NCBI GenBank assembly: GCA_034926785.1
Contig: JAYFQU010000018.1
Coordinates: 58,912 to 122,911, forward strand
Reading direction: 5' to 3'
Length of the DNA: 64,000 nucleotides
Source: UBA7703 sp034926785
GTDB lineage: Bacteria; Bacillota; Clostridia; Christensenellales; CAG-138
The translations under genes were made by a program, and so were the position numbers. Below, in pieces: positions 8,626 through 16,975 of this stretch; position 1 is the stretch's first letter; every line of letters starts with the position of its first letter. A model generated the notes under the pieces. It had not been told where the DNA came from. It ran no database searches and saw only the letters and a list, made by a program, of their open reading frames with translations.

Positions 8626-9068
8626 ATGCCGAGTTCGGCCAGATGCGCAAGGTCTGCGTCGTAGCTCGCCTCACATCCGGCGTTGTAGGCCGCAAGCGTT
8701 TCGGGATTCCAAATCTCAATATGATCGTCTATGCCAACGAGCGTTGCATCCTTGCTTAAGCCGGCAAGATCGCGCAACTGTGCGGGAATCAGAATGCGCC
8801 CCTGTTTATCGATTTCACACGCAGCCGCCATGGAGTAGAGTTTTCTGCGGATGGCCTGTCCGCCTATATCCGTGACCGGAAGCGCCGCAAGCTTTTGTGA
8901 AAATCGTTCCCACTGCTCCACAGACATGCCGGAGAGACATTTCTCAGACTGCGTTCCGAGCAGGCCGAGGGTCACAATAATCGTGTCCCCGACACACTCC
9001 CTCCACTTCGCGGGAATGAACACGCGCCCTTTCGCATCCAGCATGTGTTCAAACAAACCAATCAGCAC
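8622..9068 (-). CDS. mraZ: MraZ transcription regulator of the dcw cluster
   Basis: Two AbrB-like MraZ domains, seen as DAKGRVFIPAKWRE and DKQGRILIPAQLRD, that form a ring-shaped DNA-binding protein repressing its own operon. An ATG at 9074 lies one base after the AGGAGG, which is too close. The GTG at 9068 has seven-base spacing, and its product aligns residue for residue with the usual MFMGEYxHTIDAKGR start, so GTG is chosen. It is the first gene of the leftward cluster and has its predicted operator in the promoter. Confidence 0.95.
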   Translation of the reverse strand: MLIGLFEHMLDAKGRVFIPAKWRECVGDTIIVTLGLLGTQSEKCLSGMSVEQWERFSQKLAALPVTDIGGQAIRRKLYSMAAACEIDKQGRILIPAQLRDLAGLSKDATLVGIDDHIEIWNPETLAAYNAGCEASYDADLAHLAELGI

Positions 9069-9136
9069 GCGCATTCCTCCTTTGGCAAGCCATTTTAGAA
9101 GTTAGATAGGAAAGAGTCTCCCCCAGATTCATGATG

Positions 9137-9169
9137 AGTATACACCACTATCCCCCATTTGTCACCACT
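9137..9169 (-). promoter_or_regulatory. mraZ promoter with three MraZ-box repeats
   Basis: On the minus strand the -35 GTGACA (9160-9165) and -10 TATACT (9137-9142) are 17 bases apart. Three repeats, AGTGG, AATGG and AGTGG, lie at 9165-9169, 9155-9159 and 9145-9149, each separated by five bases. A 10-bp period of such pentamers is the known MraZ operator arrangement. Binding would cover the spacer and touch the -35, which fits autorepression. Confidence 0.8.
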
Positions 9170-9229
9170 TTCGCTCTATTTTGGTTCATTTTTTTTGAAT
9201 TTTCTGAAAATAAACATTTGTTTGTACCT

Positions 9230-9307
9230 CTGGCGCGCCATCGGGTGGCTTTGCATGGGTTACGGCGCGCCACCAAGTATGGTATACTGTGTGTATCAAC
9301 GCGCCAG
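9230..9307 (+). promoter_or_regulatory. gyrB promoter region with GGCGCGCC palindromes
   Basis: A rightward -10 TATACT (9283-9288) lies 17 bases after a weak -35 TTACGG (9260-9265). Palindromic GGCGCGCC occurs at 9232-9239 and 9264-9271, 32 bp apart, the second covering the -35 edge. CTGGCGCG (9230-9237) and CGCGCCAG (9300-9307) form an inverted pair around the promoter. A regulator site is possible; none is identified. Confidence 0.5.
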
Positions 9308-9446
9308 ATATGGTGCAATCGCTCAATTATAACCGGCAGAAACCGCAATTTAACGCGGAGACATCCCCTTTCTGCCGGGGTTTCTTGCGTTTTGCGGGGC
9401 TTTGATGCTTTCCGCAATCCATTCTATAGGTTTGATGGGAGTCAGT

Positions 9447-11402
9447 ATGGCATCGGATTATACAGTAGATAAAATTAAAATTATGGAGGGGTTGGATGCC
9501 GTCCGCATGCGCCCGGGCATGTACATCGGTTCGACCGGACAGCGCGGGCTGCATCATCTCCTTTGGGAGATCATCGATAACGCCATCGATGAAGCGGCCA
9601 ATGGCTATGCCAACGAGATCAACGTGACCCTGCATAAGGATAATTCCGTCACCGTTGTGGATAACGGGCGCGGTATCCCCGTGCAGATTCACGAAAAGAT
9701 GGGCGTTTCCGGCGTGGAGGTTGTGTTTACCCAGCTCCACGCGGGCGGCAAATTCGGCAACGATTCCTACGGCTACTCCGGTGGTCTGCACGGCGTCGGC
9801 GCCTCCGTTGTCAACGCGCTCTCCCGCTGGGTCGAGGTTGAGGTCTGCACCGACGGGCGCATGTATCGCATGCGTTTCACAAGCGAAGAGGACGCCACGG
9901 GCAAGATTATCTCCGGCAAGGCCATCGCCGCGCTGGAGGAGGTCGGCAGAACGAGAAAGCAGGGCACAAGCGTTACATTTTTGCCGGATGACCGCGTATT
10001 TGAAACGTTGGAAATGAGCTACGACACCATCGCCAAGCGCATCCGCGAACTCTCCTACCTCAACCGCGGCACAAAGATGACGCTCTCCGACGAGCGCGGC
10101 GGACACCCGCGCAAGGTGGAATATCAGTTCAACGGCGGCCTGAGCGATTTTGTCACCTATCTCAACGGGGACAAGACCCCTCTGTATGACCCGCCGATCC
10201 ATTTTTCCGGCAGTTCGGGCGGTATTCTGGTTGAGGTCGCCCTGCAGCATAACGACGGCTATGCGGACAATATCTTCTCCTATGTCAACAACATCCCGAC
10301 CACCGAGGGCGGCACGCATGAAACGGGCCTGAAGGCCGCGCTGACCAAGGTGCTCAACGACTATTGCCGCAAGATGGGTTACCTCAAGGACAAGGACGCG
10401 CCGCTCTCCGGCGAAGACTTTCGCGAGGGGCTCACCGCCGTGCTCTCGCTGAAAATGCGCACCATCCAGTTTGAGGGGCAGACCAAGACCAAGCTTGGCA
10501 ATACCGAGGCGCGCCCCGCGGTGGAGAGCGTGGTAACCGAGCTGCTCACGCCCTATCTGGAGGATTTGAAGCACGGCGAAATCGCGACCATCATCGCGGA
10601 GAAGGCGGTCAAAGCCGCGCGTGTCCGCGAGGCGGCGCGAAAGGCAAAAGCCACCGCGCGCGAAAAGAATAAACTGGAGAATGCGCCTCTGGTCGGCAAG
10701 CTCTCCAGCTGCAGCGGGCGGGACTACAGCAAAAACGAATTGTTTATCGTCGAGGGGGACAGCGCGGGCGGTTCGGCAAAGCAGGGACGGGACCGTAAGT
10801 TTCAGGCGATTCTCCCGCTGCGCGGAAAGCCGCTCAACGTAGAGAAAAAGCGCATCGATCAGGTGCTGCAAAACGAGGAATTTCGCTCGATCATCACGGC
10901 GGTCGGCACCGGCATTGGCGAGGACTTTGACATCTCCTCGCTCAAATACGACAAGATCATCATCCTTTCGGATGCGGATCAGGACGGCGCACATATCCGC
11001 GCAATCCTGCTGACATTTTTCTATCGTTATATGAAGGAACTGGTCACCGAGGGGCATGTCTATATCGGCCTCTCGCCGCTTTACAAGGTGCAAAAAGATA
11101 TCAAGCACATCTATTGCTATGACGACGAGGAGCTCCGCGCCGCGACCAAATCCGTCGGCAAGGGATATACGATTCAGCGCTACAAGGGTCTTGGGGAGAT
11201 GAACCCGGAACAGCTCTGGGAAACGACCATGAACCCGGACGGGCGCACGCTCGTGCGCGTATCCATCGAGGATGCGGCGGATGTGGAGCATCTCGTCACG
11301 GTTCTCATGGGAGATAAGGTGCAATCCCGCAAGGAATACATCTTTGAGAACGCGGACTTTAACAAAAACTCCAGCGAAATGTTTGAGAAATTGAAGGACT
11401 GA
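9447..11402 (+). CDS. gyrB: Type IIA DNA topoisomerase B subunit (gyrase B, possibly topoisomerase IV)
   Basis: ATPase subunit that drives strand passage together with the A subunit. The start at MASDYTVDKIKIME follows a GGGAG box; two upstream ATGs are less well placed. Order: GHKL ATPase (IDNAIDEA, VVDNGRGIPV, YSGGLHGVGASVVNALS), transducer (TRKQGTSVTF), and the TOPRIM core (EGDSAGGSAKQGRDR, ILSDADQDGAHI) with the C-terminal YKGLGEMNPEQLWETTMNP. About 651 residues, the short Gram-positive form. Gyrase and topoisomerase IV B subunits are hard to tell apart by eye; EGDSAGGSAKQGRDR and the GyrA-like partner favour gyrase. It is not next to dnaN/recF, so a second topoisomerase pair elsewhere is possible. 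Confidence 0.85.
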   Translation: MASDYTVDKIKIMEGLDAVRMRPGMYIGSTGQRGLHHLLWEIIDNAIDEAANGYANEINVTLHKDNSVTVVDNGRGIPVQIHEKMGVSGVEVVFTQLHAGGKFGNDSYGYSGGLHGVGASVVNALSRWVEVEVCTDGRMYRMRFTSEEDATGKIISGKAIAALEEVGRTRKQGTSVTFLPDDRVFETLEMSYDTIAKRIRELSYLNRGTKMTLSDERGGHPRKVEYQFNGGLSDFVTYLNGDKTPLYDPPIHFSGSSGGILVEVALQHNDGYADNIFSYVNNIPTTEGGTHETGLKAALTKVLNDYCRKMGYLKDKDAPLSGEDFREGLTAVLSLKMRTIQFEGQTKTKLGNTEARPAVESVVTELLTPYLEDLKHGEIATIIAEKAVKAARVREAARKAKATAREKNKLENAPLVGKLSSCSGRDYSKNELFIVEGDSAGGSAKQGRDRKFQAILPLRGKPLNVEKKRIDQVLQNEEFRSIITAVGTGIGEDFDISSLKYDKIIILSDADQDGAHIRAILLTFFYRYMKELVTEGHVYIGLSPLYKVQKDIKHIYCYDDEELRAATKSVGKGYTIQRYKGLGEMNPEQLWETTMNPDGRTLVRVSIEDAADVEHLVTVLMGDKVQSRKEYIFENADFNKNSSEMFEKLKD

Positions 11403-11446
11403 TCAAGCGGTTTGCCACAAATCGACTGTAAATAAGGAATTTTCAT

Positions 11447-13843
11447 ATGCCGAAAACACCCGAACAACTCAAGCTGGAGAGAATCATCCAGCGCAATATG
11501 GACGAGGTGATGCACCAGTCCATGATGCCATATGCCGAGCATGTCATCCTGGAGCGCGCGCTGCCGCGCGTTGAGGACGGCCTGAAGCCCGTGCAGAGGC
11601 GCATTCTCTATACCATGCTGGAGCTTGGGCTCTCGCCCGACAAGCCGCATCGTAAAAGCGCGCGTATCGTCGGCGATTGTCTCGGTAAATATCATCCGCA
11701 CGGGGATACCTCCGTCTACGACGCGATGGTGCGCATGGCGCAGCCTTACAACATGTGTGTCCCGCTCGTGGACGGGCATGGGAACTTTGGCAGTGTGGAC
11801 GGAGACAGCGCGGCGGCGATGCGATACACCGAGGCGCGCATGACGGACGCCGCCATGCAGTTGCTTCGCGATATCGAGAAAGACACCGTCGGCTTCTCCT
11901 TTAACTTTGACGACACGCTCAAGGAGCCGGATCTGCTGCCGGGCCGGTTCCCGAACCTGCTGGTCAACGGAGCCAGCGGCATCGCGGTTGGTCTTGCCAC
12001 CAACATTCCCCCGCATAACCCGGTTGAGGCGATCAACGCCGTCATCGCGGTGATGGATAATCCTCGCATCCCGCTCGAAGAGCTTATGCAGATCATCCCC
12101 GCGCCGGATTTCCCGACGGGTGGTTTTATCCTCGAATCCTCCGAGGTGGAACAGGCCTATCGCACCGGTCGCGGCAAGATCTACATGCGCGCCAAAACAC
12201 ACTTTGAGGAGCAGAAAAACGGCAAAACGCTGATCGTTATCACCGAACTGCCCTATCAGGTCAACAAGGCGAACATGCTCGAAAAAATCCTCGCCGTGAG
12301 CCAGGAGAAAAAGGCGATGTTCGCGGGCATTGCGGATATCCGGGACGAGAGCGACCGCACCGGTATGCGAGCGGTCATCGAGGTTAAAAAGGACGGCGAC
12401 CCAGAGCGCATCCTGCAATATCTCTTTAAGTATTCCGACCTGCAGATGACGTTTGGTGTCAACATGGTCGCCATCGCGGGCGGCAAACCGCAGCAGATGA
12501 ACCTAAAGCAGATCATCGCGCACTATATCCGGCATCAGCGGGATGTGGTCACGCGGCGCACGCAGTTCGAGCTGGACGCGGCGCTCAAGCGGGAGCATAT
12601 CCTGGCCGGGCTCATGATCGCCGTGGACAATCTTGACGCGGTCATCGCCCTCATCCGGGCCAGCAAGTCCCCCAAAGAGGCGCGCGAAGGCCTCATGAAA
12701 ACCTTTGCACTCAGCGAAATTCAGTCGCAGGCGATCCTCGATCTCCGCCTCCAGCGCCTGACGAACATGGAGCTCATCACGATCAAGCGCGAATATGCAG
12801 AGGTTGTCAAGCTCATCGAGGAACTTCGGGGCATTCTCGCGAGCGAAAAAAAGCTGCTTACGCTGATCAAGAAAGAACTGAGCGAGATCCGCGAGCAGCT
12901 CGCCGTCTCCCGCAGAACCACGTTTGTCGCATCCGACGACGCCCCCCTCGACGAAGCGGAGGATTTCTCTATTGTGGAGGATGTCACCGTCTGCGTATGC
13001 GACGGGCTCAAAATCCGCCGTATGCCAACCAGAGTGTTCTCGCTTGCCGCCATCTCGGAGGACAAACCGCTGTTTGTGCTGGAAACCAAGTCCAACCAGC
13101 GTATCCGTCTCTTTACCGATCAGGGCGCGCTGCTCTCTCTCGCCGTGGAGGAACTGCCCGAAACGCGGCCGACCACGCGCGCGGCGAACCTCGCCTCCCT
13201 GTTGCCCTTTGAGAAGAATGAGAAGATCATCGCGCTCTATCCCGACGAGGAGGAGGGTGACTATCTCTTCTATCTGCGGGACGGCAATATCAAGCGCACG
13301 TCCGCTGCGGAATACCGTGTGCGCGTCAAGCGTACCGCCGCCGTCTCCCTGCGGGATAAGGATCGCGTGCTCGCGATTGAACCGTATGAACCAAAGTCCA
13401 TCCTGATGATCACGAAACAGGGCATGAGCATCCGCTTTGCGGCGGATACGGTGCCCGCGATGGGCCGTGTCTCCGGCGGTGTGAAGTGCGTCAAGCTGGA
13501 GAAGGGCGACGAGGTGATCTATGCCGCGCTCGTGCCGGAGGAAGCGGAGGTACTGACCATCACAGACAAGGGGTTCGGCAAACGCTCCCCGATGTTTGAC
13601 TATGACCTGCAGGGCAGAAACGGCAAGGGTCTTAAGACCTTTGACCTCAAGAAAAACGGCTCCAACGGCACCTGCATCGCCGCCGTCGCGGTGCTCACCG
13701 AGTCGAAGACAATCACCCTCGTGCAGCGGCACGGCGGTAGAACGCAGTTCAACACCAGCGAGGTTAGAATCGAGCCGCGCGCGGGCAAGGGCAATATGCT
13801 CGTCGCCGTCGTGCTCGACGATGATGTTCTCGCGATTGAATAG
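11447..13843 (+). CDS. gyrA: Type IIA DNA topoisomerase A subunit (gyrase A-like)
   Basis: DNA-cutting and rejoining subunit of 798 residues, 44 bp after gyrB. Visible: RALPRVEDGLKPVQRRIL, the quinolone-pocket loop HPHGDTSVYDAMVRMAQ with Thr-Ser and a conserved Asp, GHGNFGSVDGDSAAAMRYTEARM with the catalytic Tyr near residue 127, NLLVNGASGIAVG, ELPYQVNKA, and a coiled-coil tower with LDLRLQRLT. The C-terminal propeller carries QGRNGKG near residue 722, a degenerate GyrA box (QRRGGKG in gyrase), which favours gyrase over topoisomerase IV without proving it. Confidence 0.85.
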   Translation: MPKTPEQLKLERIIQRNMDEVMHQSMMPYAEHVILERALPRVEDGLKPVQRRILYTMLELGLSPDKPHRKSARIVGDCLGKYHPHGDTSVYDAMVRMAQPYNMCVPLVDGHGNFGSVDGDSAAAMRYTEARMTDAAMQLLRDIEKDTVGFSFNFDDTLKEPDLLPGRFPNLLVNGASGIAVGLATNIPPHNPVEAINAVIAVMDNPRIPLEELMQIIPAPDFPTGGFILESSEVEQAYRTGRGKIYMRAKTHFEEQKNGKTLIVITELPYQVNKANMLEKILAVSQEKKAMFAGIADIRDESDRTGMRAVIEVKKDGDPERILQYLFKYSDLQMTFGVNMVAIAGGKPQQMNLKQIIAHYIRHQRDVVTRRTQFELDAALKREHILAGLMIAVDNLDAVIALIRASKSPKEAREGLMKTFALSEIQSQAILDLRLQRLTNMELITIKREYAEVVKLIEELRGILASEKKLLTLIKKELSEIREQLAVSRRTTFVASDDAPLDEAEDFSIVEDVTVCVCDGLKIRRMPTRVFSLAAISEDKPLFVLETKSNQRIRLFTDQGALLSLAVEELPETRPTTRAANLASLLPFEKNEKIIALYPDEEEGDYLFYLRDGNIKRTSAAEYRVRVKRTAAVSLRDKDRVLAIEPYEPKSILMITKQGMSIRFAADTVPAMGRVSGGVKCVKLEKGDEVIYAALVPEEAEVLTITDKGFGKRSPMFDYDLQGRNGKGLKTFDLKKNGSNGTCIAAVAVLTESKTITLVQRHGGRTQFNTSEVRIEPRAGKGNMLVAVVLDDDVLAIE

Positions 13844-13860
13844 CATCCGACCCAAACGAC

Positions 13861-13890
13861 AACGGAGCGCCGGGTTACCGGCGCTCCGTT
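13861..13890 (+). terminator. Terminator after gyrA
   Basis: AACGGAGCGCCGG pairs perfectly with CCGGCGCTCCGTT around a GTTA loop, 18 bases after the gyrA stop. The core 25 bases (13866-13890) recur directly at 14089-14113 on the other side of the repeat element. Confidence 0.75.
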
Positions 13891-13895
13891 CAGTT

Positions 13896-14085
13896 TGTCA
13901 AAAAAAGTCCATGGATTGTTAAGGGCCGCGGCCCTTAACCCATCGATTCCGGCTGCGGTGGCTTTGCCGCCGCGACGGATCGCCCGGGATCGGGCGGTTT
14001 CCTCGCAGCTCTTTGCCGTCCGGAGTCCGGAGGACGAGAGGCAAAGAGCGGTTGCCCCGTCAAAAAACTTGTTTTTTGACGGCCT
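13896..14085 (-). repeat. Hairpin-rich repeat element, copy 2 (inverted)
   Basis: Reverse-complement copy of 415-601, between gyrA and the CNNM/CorC gene. The same four hairpins can be formed, and the loops of three of them differ from copy 1. It is bracketed by two copies of the local hairpin AGCGCCGG-GTTA-CCGGCGCT. As with copy 1, the shortened hairpin (14089-14113) adjoins the AGGCCGTC end and the full hairpin adjoins the TTTTTTGACA end, so both copies show the same polarity with respect to their flanks. Confidence 0.85.
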
Positions 14086-14153
14086 CGAAGCGCCGGGTTA
14101 CCGGCGCTCCGTTTGTGTTGCTAGGAATCTTGCTTGCGCGCTTGCGCCTTTTC

Positions 14154-15491
14154 TTATTTGGCGGGATCCGCGGCGGCGGGCTCCGGCGGCAGAAGCGAAA
14201 TCTCCGCTCGCTCGATGCCGTGATTCTTCATCTCGCGCACCTCAATATGCAGGCAGGCGGCATCCACGGCAAACTCCGTTCCATCGTCGGGAATCTCGTT
14301 GAGCACGCTGAAGACGAGCCCGTTGAGCGTGTCATATTCGTCGCTCGGCAGCGCGCAGCCAATCGCCTCGGAGATGTCCTCGAGCGGGACGGATCCCTGC
14401 GTGCGCCAGACGCCGTCCGAAACCAGCGCGAGCAGCGGTTCGCCGTCATCCTCCTCCTCGTCGATATCGCCAACGATGACCTCGATCAGGTCGTTCATCG
14501 TCACGATGCCGCACATGCCGCCGTATTCGTCCATCACCACCGCAAAGTGATTGCGGCTACGTTTCATATCGAGGAAGAGATCGTCCGCCTTGATGGACTC
14601 CGGCACAAATCGCGGCTGCTGCACCGCCTGCGCCATGACATGCTCGCGGGAGTGATCGCCGAGACGAAAATAGGTCTTTGCGTCGAGAATGCCGACCACA
14701 TCGTCCGAACTGTCCCGGCAGATGGGATAGAACGAATGCCGCGTGTTGTGGATGACCTCCGCCCATTCCGCGTCGCTCTCATCCAGCCAGAGAATGTCCA
14801 CCTGTGTACGATGGGTCAGAATATCCTCCGCCGATACGTTGTCGAACTCAAACACATTATGGATCATCTCTTTTTCGGTGGCTTCAATCGTGCCTTTTTC
14901 GCTGCCGACATCAACCATCATGCGGATTTCTTCCTCGGTAACCTCCTCGTCCTCCGCGTTGGGATCAATCCCAAGCAAGCGCAGGATGCCGTTTGTTGAG
15001 GCAGTCAAAAGCCAGACCAGCGGCGCAAACGCCTTGGCGACGCCGTTGATGAGCCCCGCCATGCCAAGGGCGAGCTTTTCCGCATTTTTCATCGCAACGC
15101 GCTTGGGCACGAGTTCGCCGAAGACGAGCGTAAAGAACGTTAAAATTAGCGTGATAATCAGCACCGATATGGTGTTGATCGTCGCCGCCGGAATCGAAGG
15201 GATACTCTGGGTAAGCGCGGCTGTAATGCGCTTTGCAAAGTTATCCGCCGCAAATGCGCTGCCCAAAAAGCCGGATAGCGTGATGGCAACCTGAATGGTC
15301 GCCAGAAATCGTGCCGGTTGACTGGTTAAACGCGCGAGTCTGATCGCCCGCTTGTCCCCCTCGGAGGCAAGCTTGGCGAGCTTAGCGTCGTTCATGGTGA
15401 TAACGGCAATCTCCGCGCAGGCGAACACCGCGTTGAGCGATATCAGCACAACCTGCAAGATCAATTGCCAGAATAAGGGGTCACTTTTCAT
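14154..15491 (-). CDS. CNNM/CorC-HlyC family membrane protein with CBS pair
   Basis: Start at MKSDPLFWQLIL with GGAG upstream; 445 residues. Order: DUF21/CNNM membrane domain (about 1-190, four hydrophobic segments, FFTLVFGELVPKR), a CBS pair (about 205-330, EEEIRMMVDVGSEKGTIEATE, THRTQVDILWL, VVMDEYGGMCGIVTMNDLIEVIVGDI) and a C-terminal CorC_HlyC domain (to the end). CNNM/CorC proteins export or regulate Mg2+ or Co2+; the older label is hemolysin-related. The ion is inferred from the family. Its leader holds a small acidic open reading frame and a terminator-like hairpin, suggesting attenuation. Confidence 0.9.
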   Translation of the reverse strand: MKSDPLFWQLILQVVLISLNAVFACAEIAVITMNDAKLAKLASEGDKRAIRLARLTSQPARFLATIQVAITLSGFLGSAFAADNFAKRITAALTQSIPSIPAATINTISVLIITLILTFFTLVFGELVPKRVAMKNAEKLALGMAGLINGVAKAFAPLVWLLTASTNGILRLLGIDPNAEDEEVTEEEIRMMVDVGSEKGTIEATEKEMIHNVFEFDNVSAEDILTHRTQVDILWLDESDAEWAEVIHNTRHSFYPICRDSSDDVVGILDAKTYFRLGDHSREHVMAQAVQQPRFVPESIKADDLFLDMKRSRNHFAVVMDEYGGMCGIVTMNDLIEVIVGDIDEEEDDGEPLLALVSDGVWRTQGSVPLEDISEAIGCALPSDEYDTLNGLVFSVLNEIPDDGTEFAVDAACLHIEVREMKNHGIERAEISLLPPEPAAADPAK

Positions 15492-15594
15492 TTCTAAACT
15501 CCGTGTCAAAAATCCAATGCTGCGCCCGCATATCCTCCGGCGAGCGGCCATAAAAAAGAAGCACTCTCTTCCCGTTTCTTTTTGCCAAGAAATA

Positions 15595-15645
15595 GAAAAA
15601 GCATAATCCGTATTCTGATCTTCAGCAGAGGCAGATTATGTGCTT
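15595..15645 (-). terminator. Terminator-like hairpin in the CNNM/CorC leader
   Basis: Read leftward, AAGCACATAATC pairs with GATTATGCTT (two bulged bases) and is followed by TTTTTC. The loop contains a small inner stem, TCTG/CAGA. The 5' arm lies within the last codons of the leader reading frame, whose stop codon falls in the loop. Transcription must pass it to reach the CNNM/CorC gene. Confidence 0.55.
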
Positions 15646-15708
15646 CAAAAAAAATCCGGTCATTCGGTTAGGGTGATCGCCGGTACTGTCGCTCTCTTCG
15701 TCGTTCAT
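15622..15708 (-). CDS. Possible 28-residue leader peptide
   Basis: A short frame starting MNDEESDSTGDHPNRM and ending in FFLKHIICLC. It has a GAGAGGA ribosome binding site seven bases upstream and a TTGACA-N17-TATACT promoter just before that. The N-terminal region is strongly acidic with a proline. Its stop lies in the loop of the hairpin that precedes the CNNM/CorC gene, the usual geometry of a leader peptide controlling an attenuator. It contains TTTTTTTT (phenylalanine codons), where slippage could occur. It may also be a small protein in its own right, or untranslated. Confidence 0.4.
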   Translation of the reverse strand: MNDEESDSTGDHPNRMTGFFLKHIICLC

Positions 15709-15738
15709 ATGAATCCTCTCGCGCATATTCCTAGCCAA

Positions 15739-15767
15739 AGTATACCGATACACGCCTGAATTGTCAA
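15739..15767 (-). promoter_or_regulatory. Strong leftward promoter upstream of the leader peptide
   Basis: Consensus -35 TTGACA (15762-15767), 17-base spacer and -10 TATACT (15739-15744) on the minus strand, followed about 30 bases later by the leader start codon. It should drive the CNNM/CorC transcription unit. Confidence 0.75.
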
Positions 15768-15819
15768 TGTTTCCGGCGGAATGAAGCCAATTGACCTCGT
15801 TTTTCGCATCTCCCGCGGC

Positions 15820-15851
15820 AAAAAAAGCCCCGTCCTTGTGCGAACGGAGCC
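15820..15851 (-). terminator. Terminator after the Sel1-repeat gene
   Basis: On the minus strand GCTCCGTT pairs with GGACGGGGC (including two G-U pairs) and is followed by seven T. It ends the leftward Sel1-repeat gene. Confidence 0.7.
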
Positions 15852-15868
15852 TAAGCCTTTCACCCGTA

Positions 15869-16746
15869 TTACGAATTTCGCTCCGCGAGCAGTTCGTCAA
15901 TCCTGCGCTGCGCATAGGTGTGCCCGTGATCCTTCGCGGCCTGATAGTATTGCAGCGCCATGTCATAGTCCTGTTCCACGCTAATCCCATGATGATAAAA
16001 ATAACCAACCCAGAGCATGCCATTGGCGTTGTCGCGCTGCGCCGCCTGCACGAACCACTCAAACGCCTTGTCAACATCCCTCTCGACCCCATCCCCGGCA
16101 TAGTAGCACCTGCCAAGTTCGTATTCAGCGGCATCGTTCCCCTGATTTGCCAAAAGACCGAACCAATACGCGGCGGGCATTGCGCCGTCGTCCACGTCGA
16201 TATCCTCCTGCAGGCACTTGCCCGCATACAGCTGCGCGTTGGAGTGCCCCGCCTCAGCCGCCTTTAAAAAAGCGGATACGCCTCCTCGAAATTTCCCTCG
16301 TCATACAGATCCTGCCCTTCGCTGTATGCCTCCATCACCGCGGCGGAGAAAGCGACCTCCACAGCGAGCGCAGGCGTGGCGGCCTCCACGACCGAATCGG
16401 ATGTTTGAAAAGTCTCCGCGTCCTCAAAGGCATCTGAACTCTGGTGCCCGATAACCATGCCTTCTTCCGCTGTCGTCGGTGGCTGCATCATGAGTCCCGC
16501 CTTGACCAGCGCCGCGAGGGCAACGACGAGGCAGAGCACGCGCGCGATAAGAAATTTCCGCTCCGTTACGGCCTGCTTCAGCAAACCTTCCGGCAGGAGA
16601 AACAAAAACGCAGCCAACACCACGCTCGCAATCAGAATCAGCACAAATGGAACGAGGTGGCCCGGCTGGCCGAAAATTACGATTCCAAGAATGACAAATG
16701 CGACGATAACAGCTGCGACGATTTTCTTGAAGATTGCCGTGGTCAT
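15869..16746 (-). pseudogene. Sel1-repeat membrane protein interrupted by a -1 frameshift
   Basis: The first frame (16746-16264) starts at MTTAIFKKIVAAV with GGGGAG upstream and has three membrane helices within about 100 residues. It then enters a repeat region and stops at YPLF. Slipping back one base at the six T (minus strand, 16266-16271) gives an uninterrupted continuation, LKAAEAGHSNAQLYAGKCL, leading into Sel1-like repeats (AEYELGRCYYAGDGVERDVD, MLWVGYFYHHGISVEQDYD) to 15869. Sel1 repeats bind proteins, often in stress or secretion scaffolds. The break is either a true mutation, a sequencing slip in a homopolymer, or recoding at CTTTTTTAA, a run of U before a stop. Confidence 0.75.
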
Positions 16747-16975
16747 ACTTTTATCTCCCCTTTCGCACCCGGAACGAAGACCGATGGCTGGAAACAAATA
16801 CGCTTAATAGCAGTATACTTTCGCACAATCCGTCTTTCAAGCATTCCTACAAAATATGCTGTTTTCACCAAGTTTCGTGCGCTGGCCCTCCGGTGATAGC
16901 GTGCAGCGGGCGCATCGTTTCCTGCTCTTGAGCGGCGCCGTTACACAACACTTACCCCCCAATTGTGTCAATCCG

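Noticed and set aside
9327..11324. Long open frame opposite gyrB
   Set aside because: Antisense to a certain gene, Arg/Ala/Val-rich composition typical of shadow frames in GC-rich DNA, no ribosome binding site.
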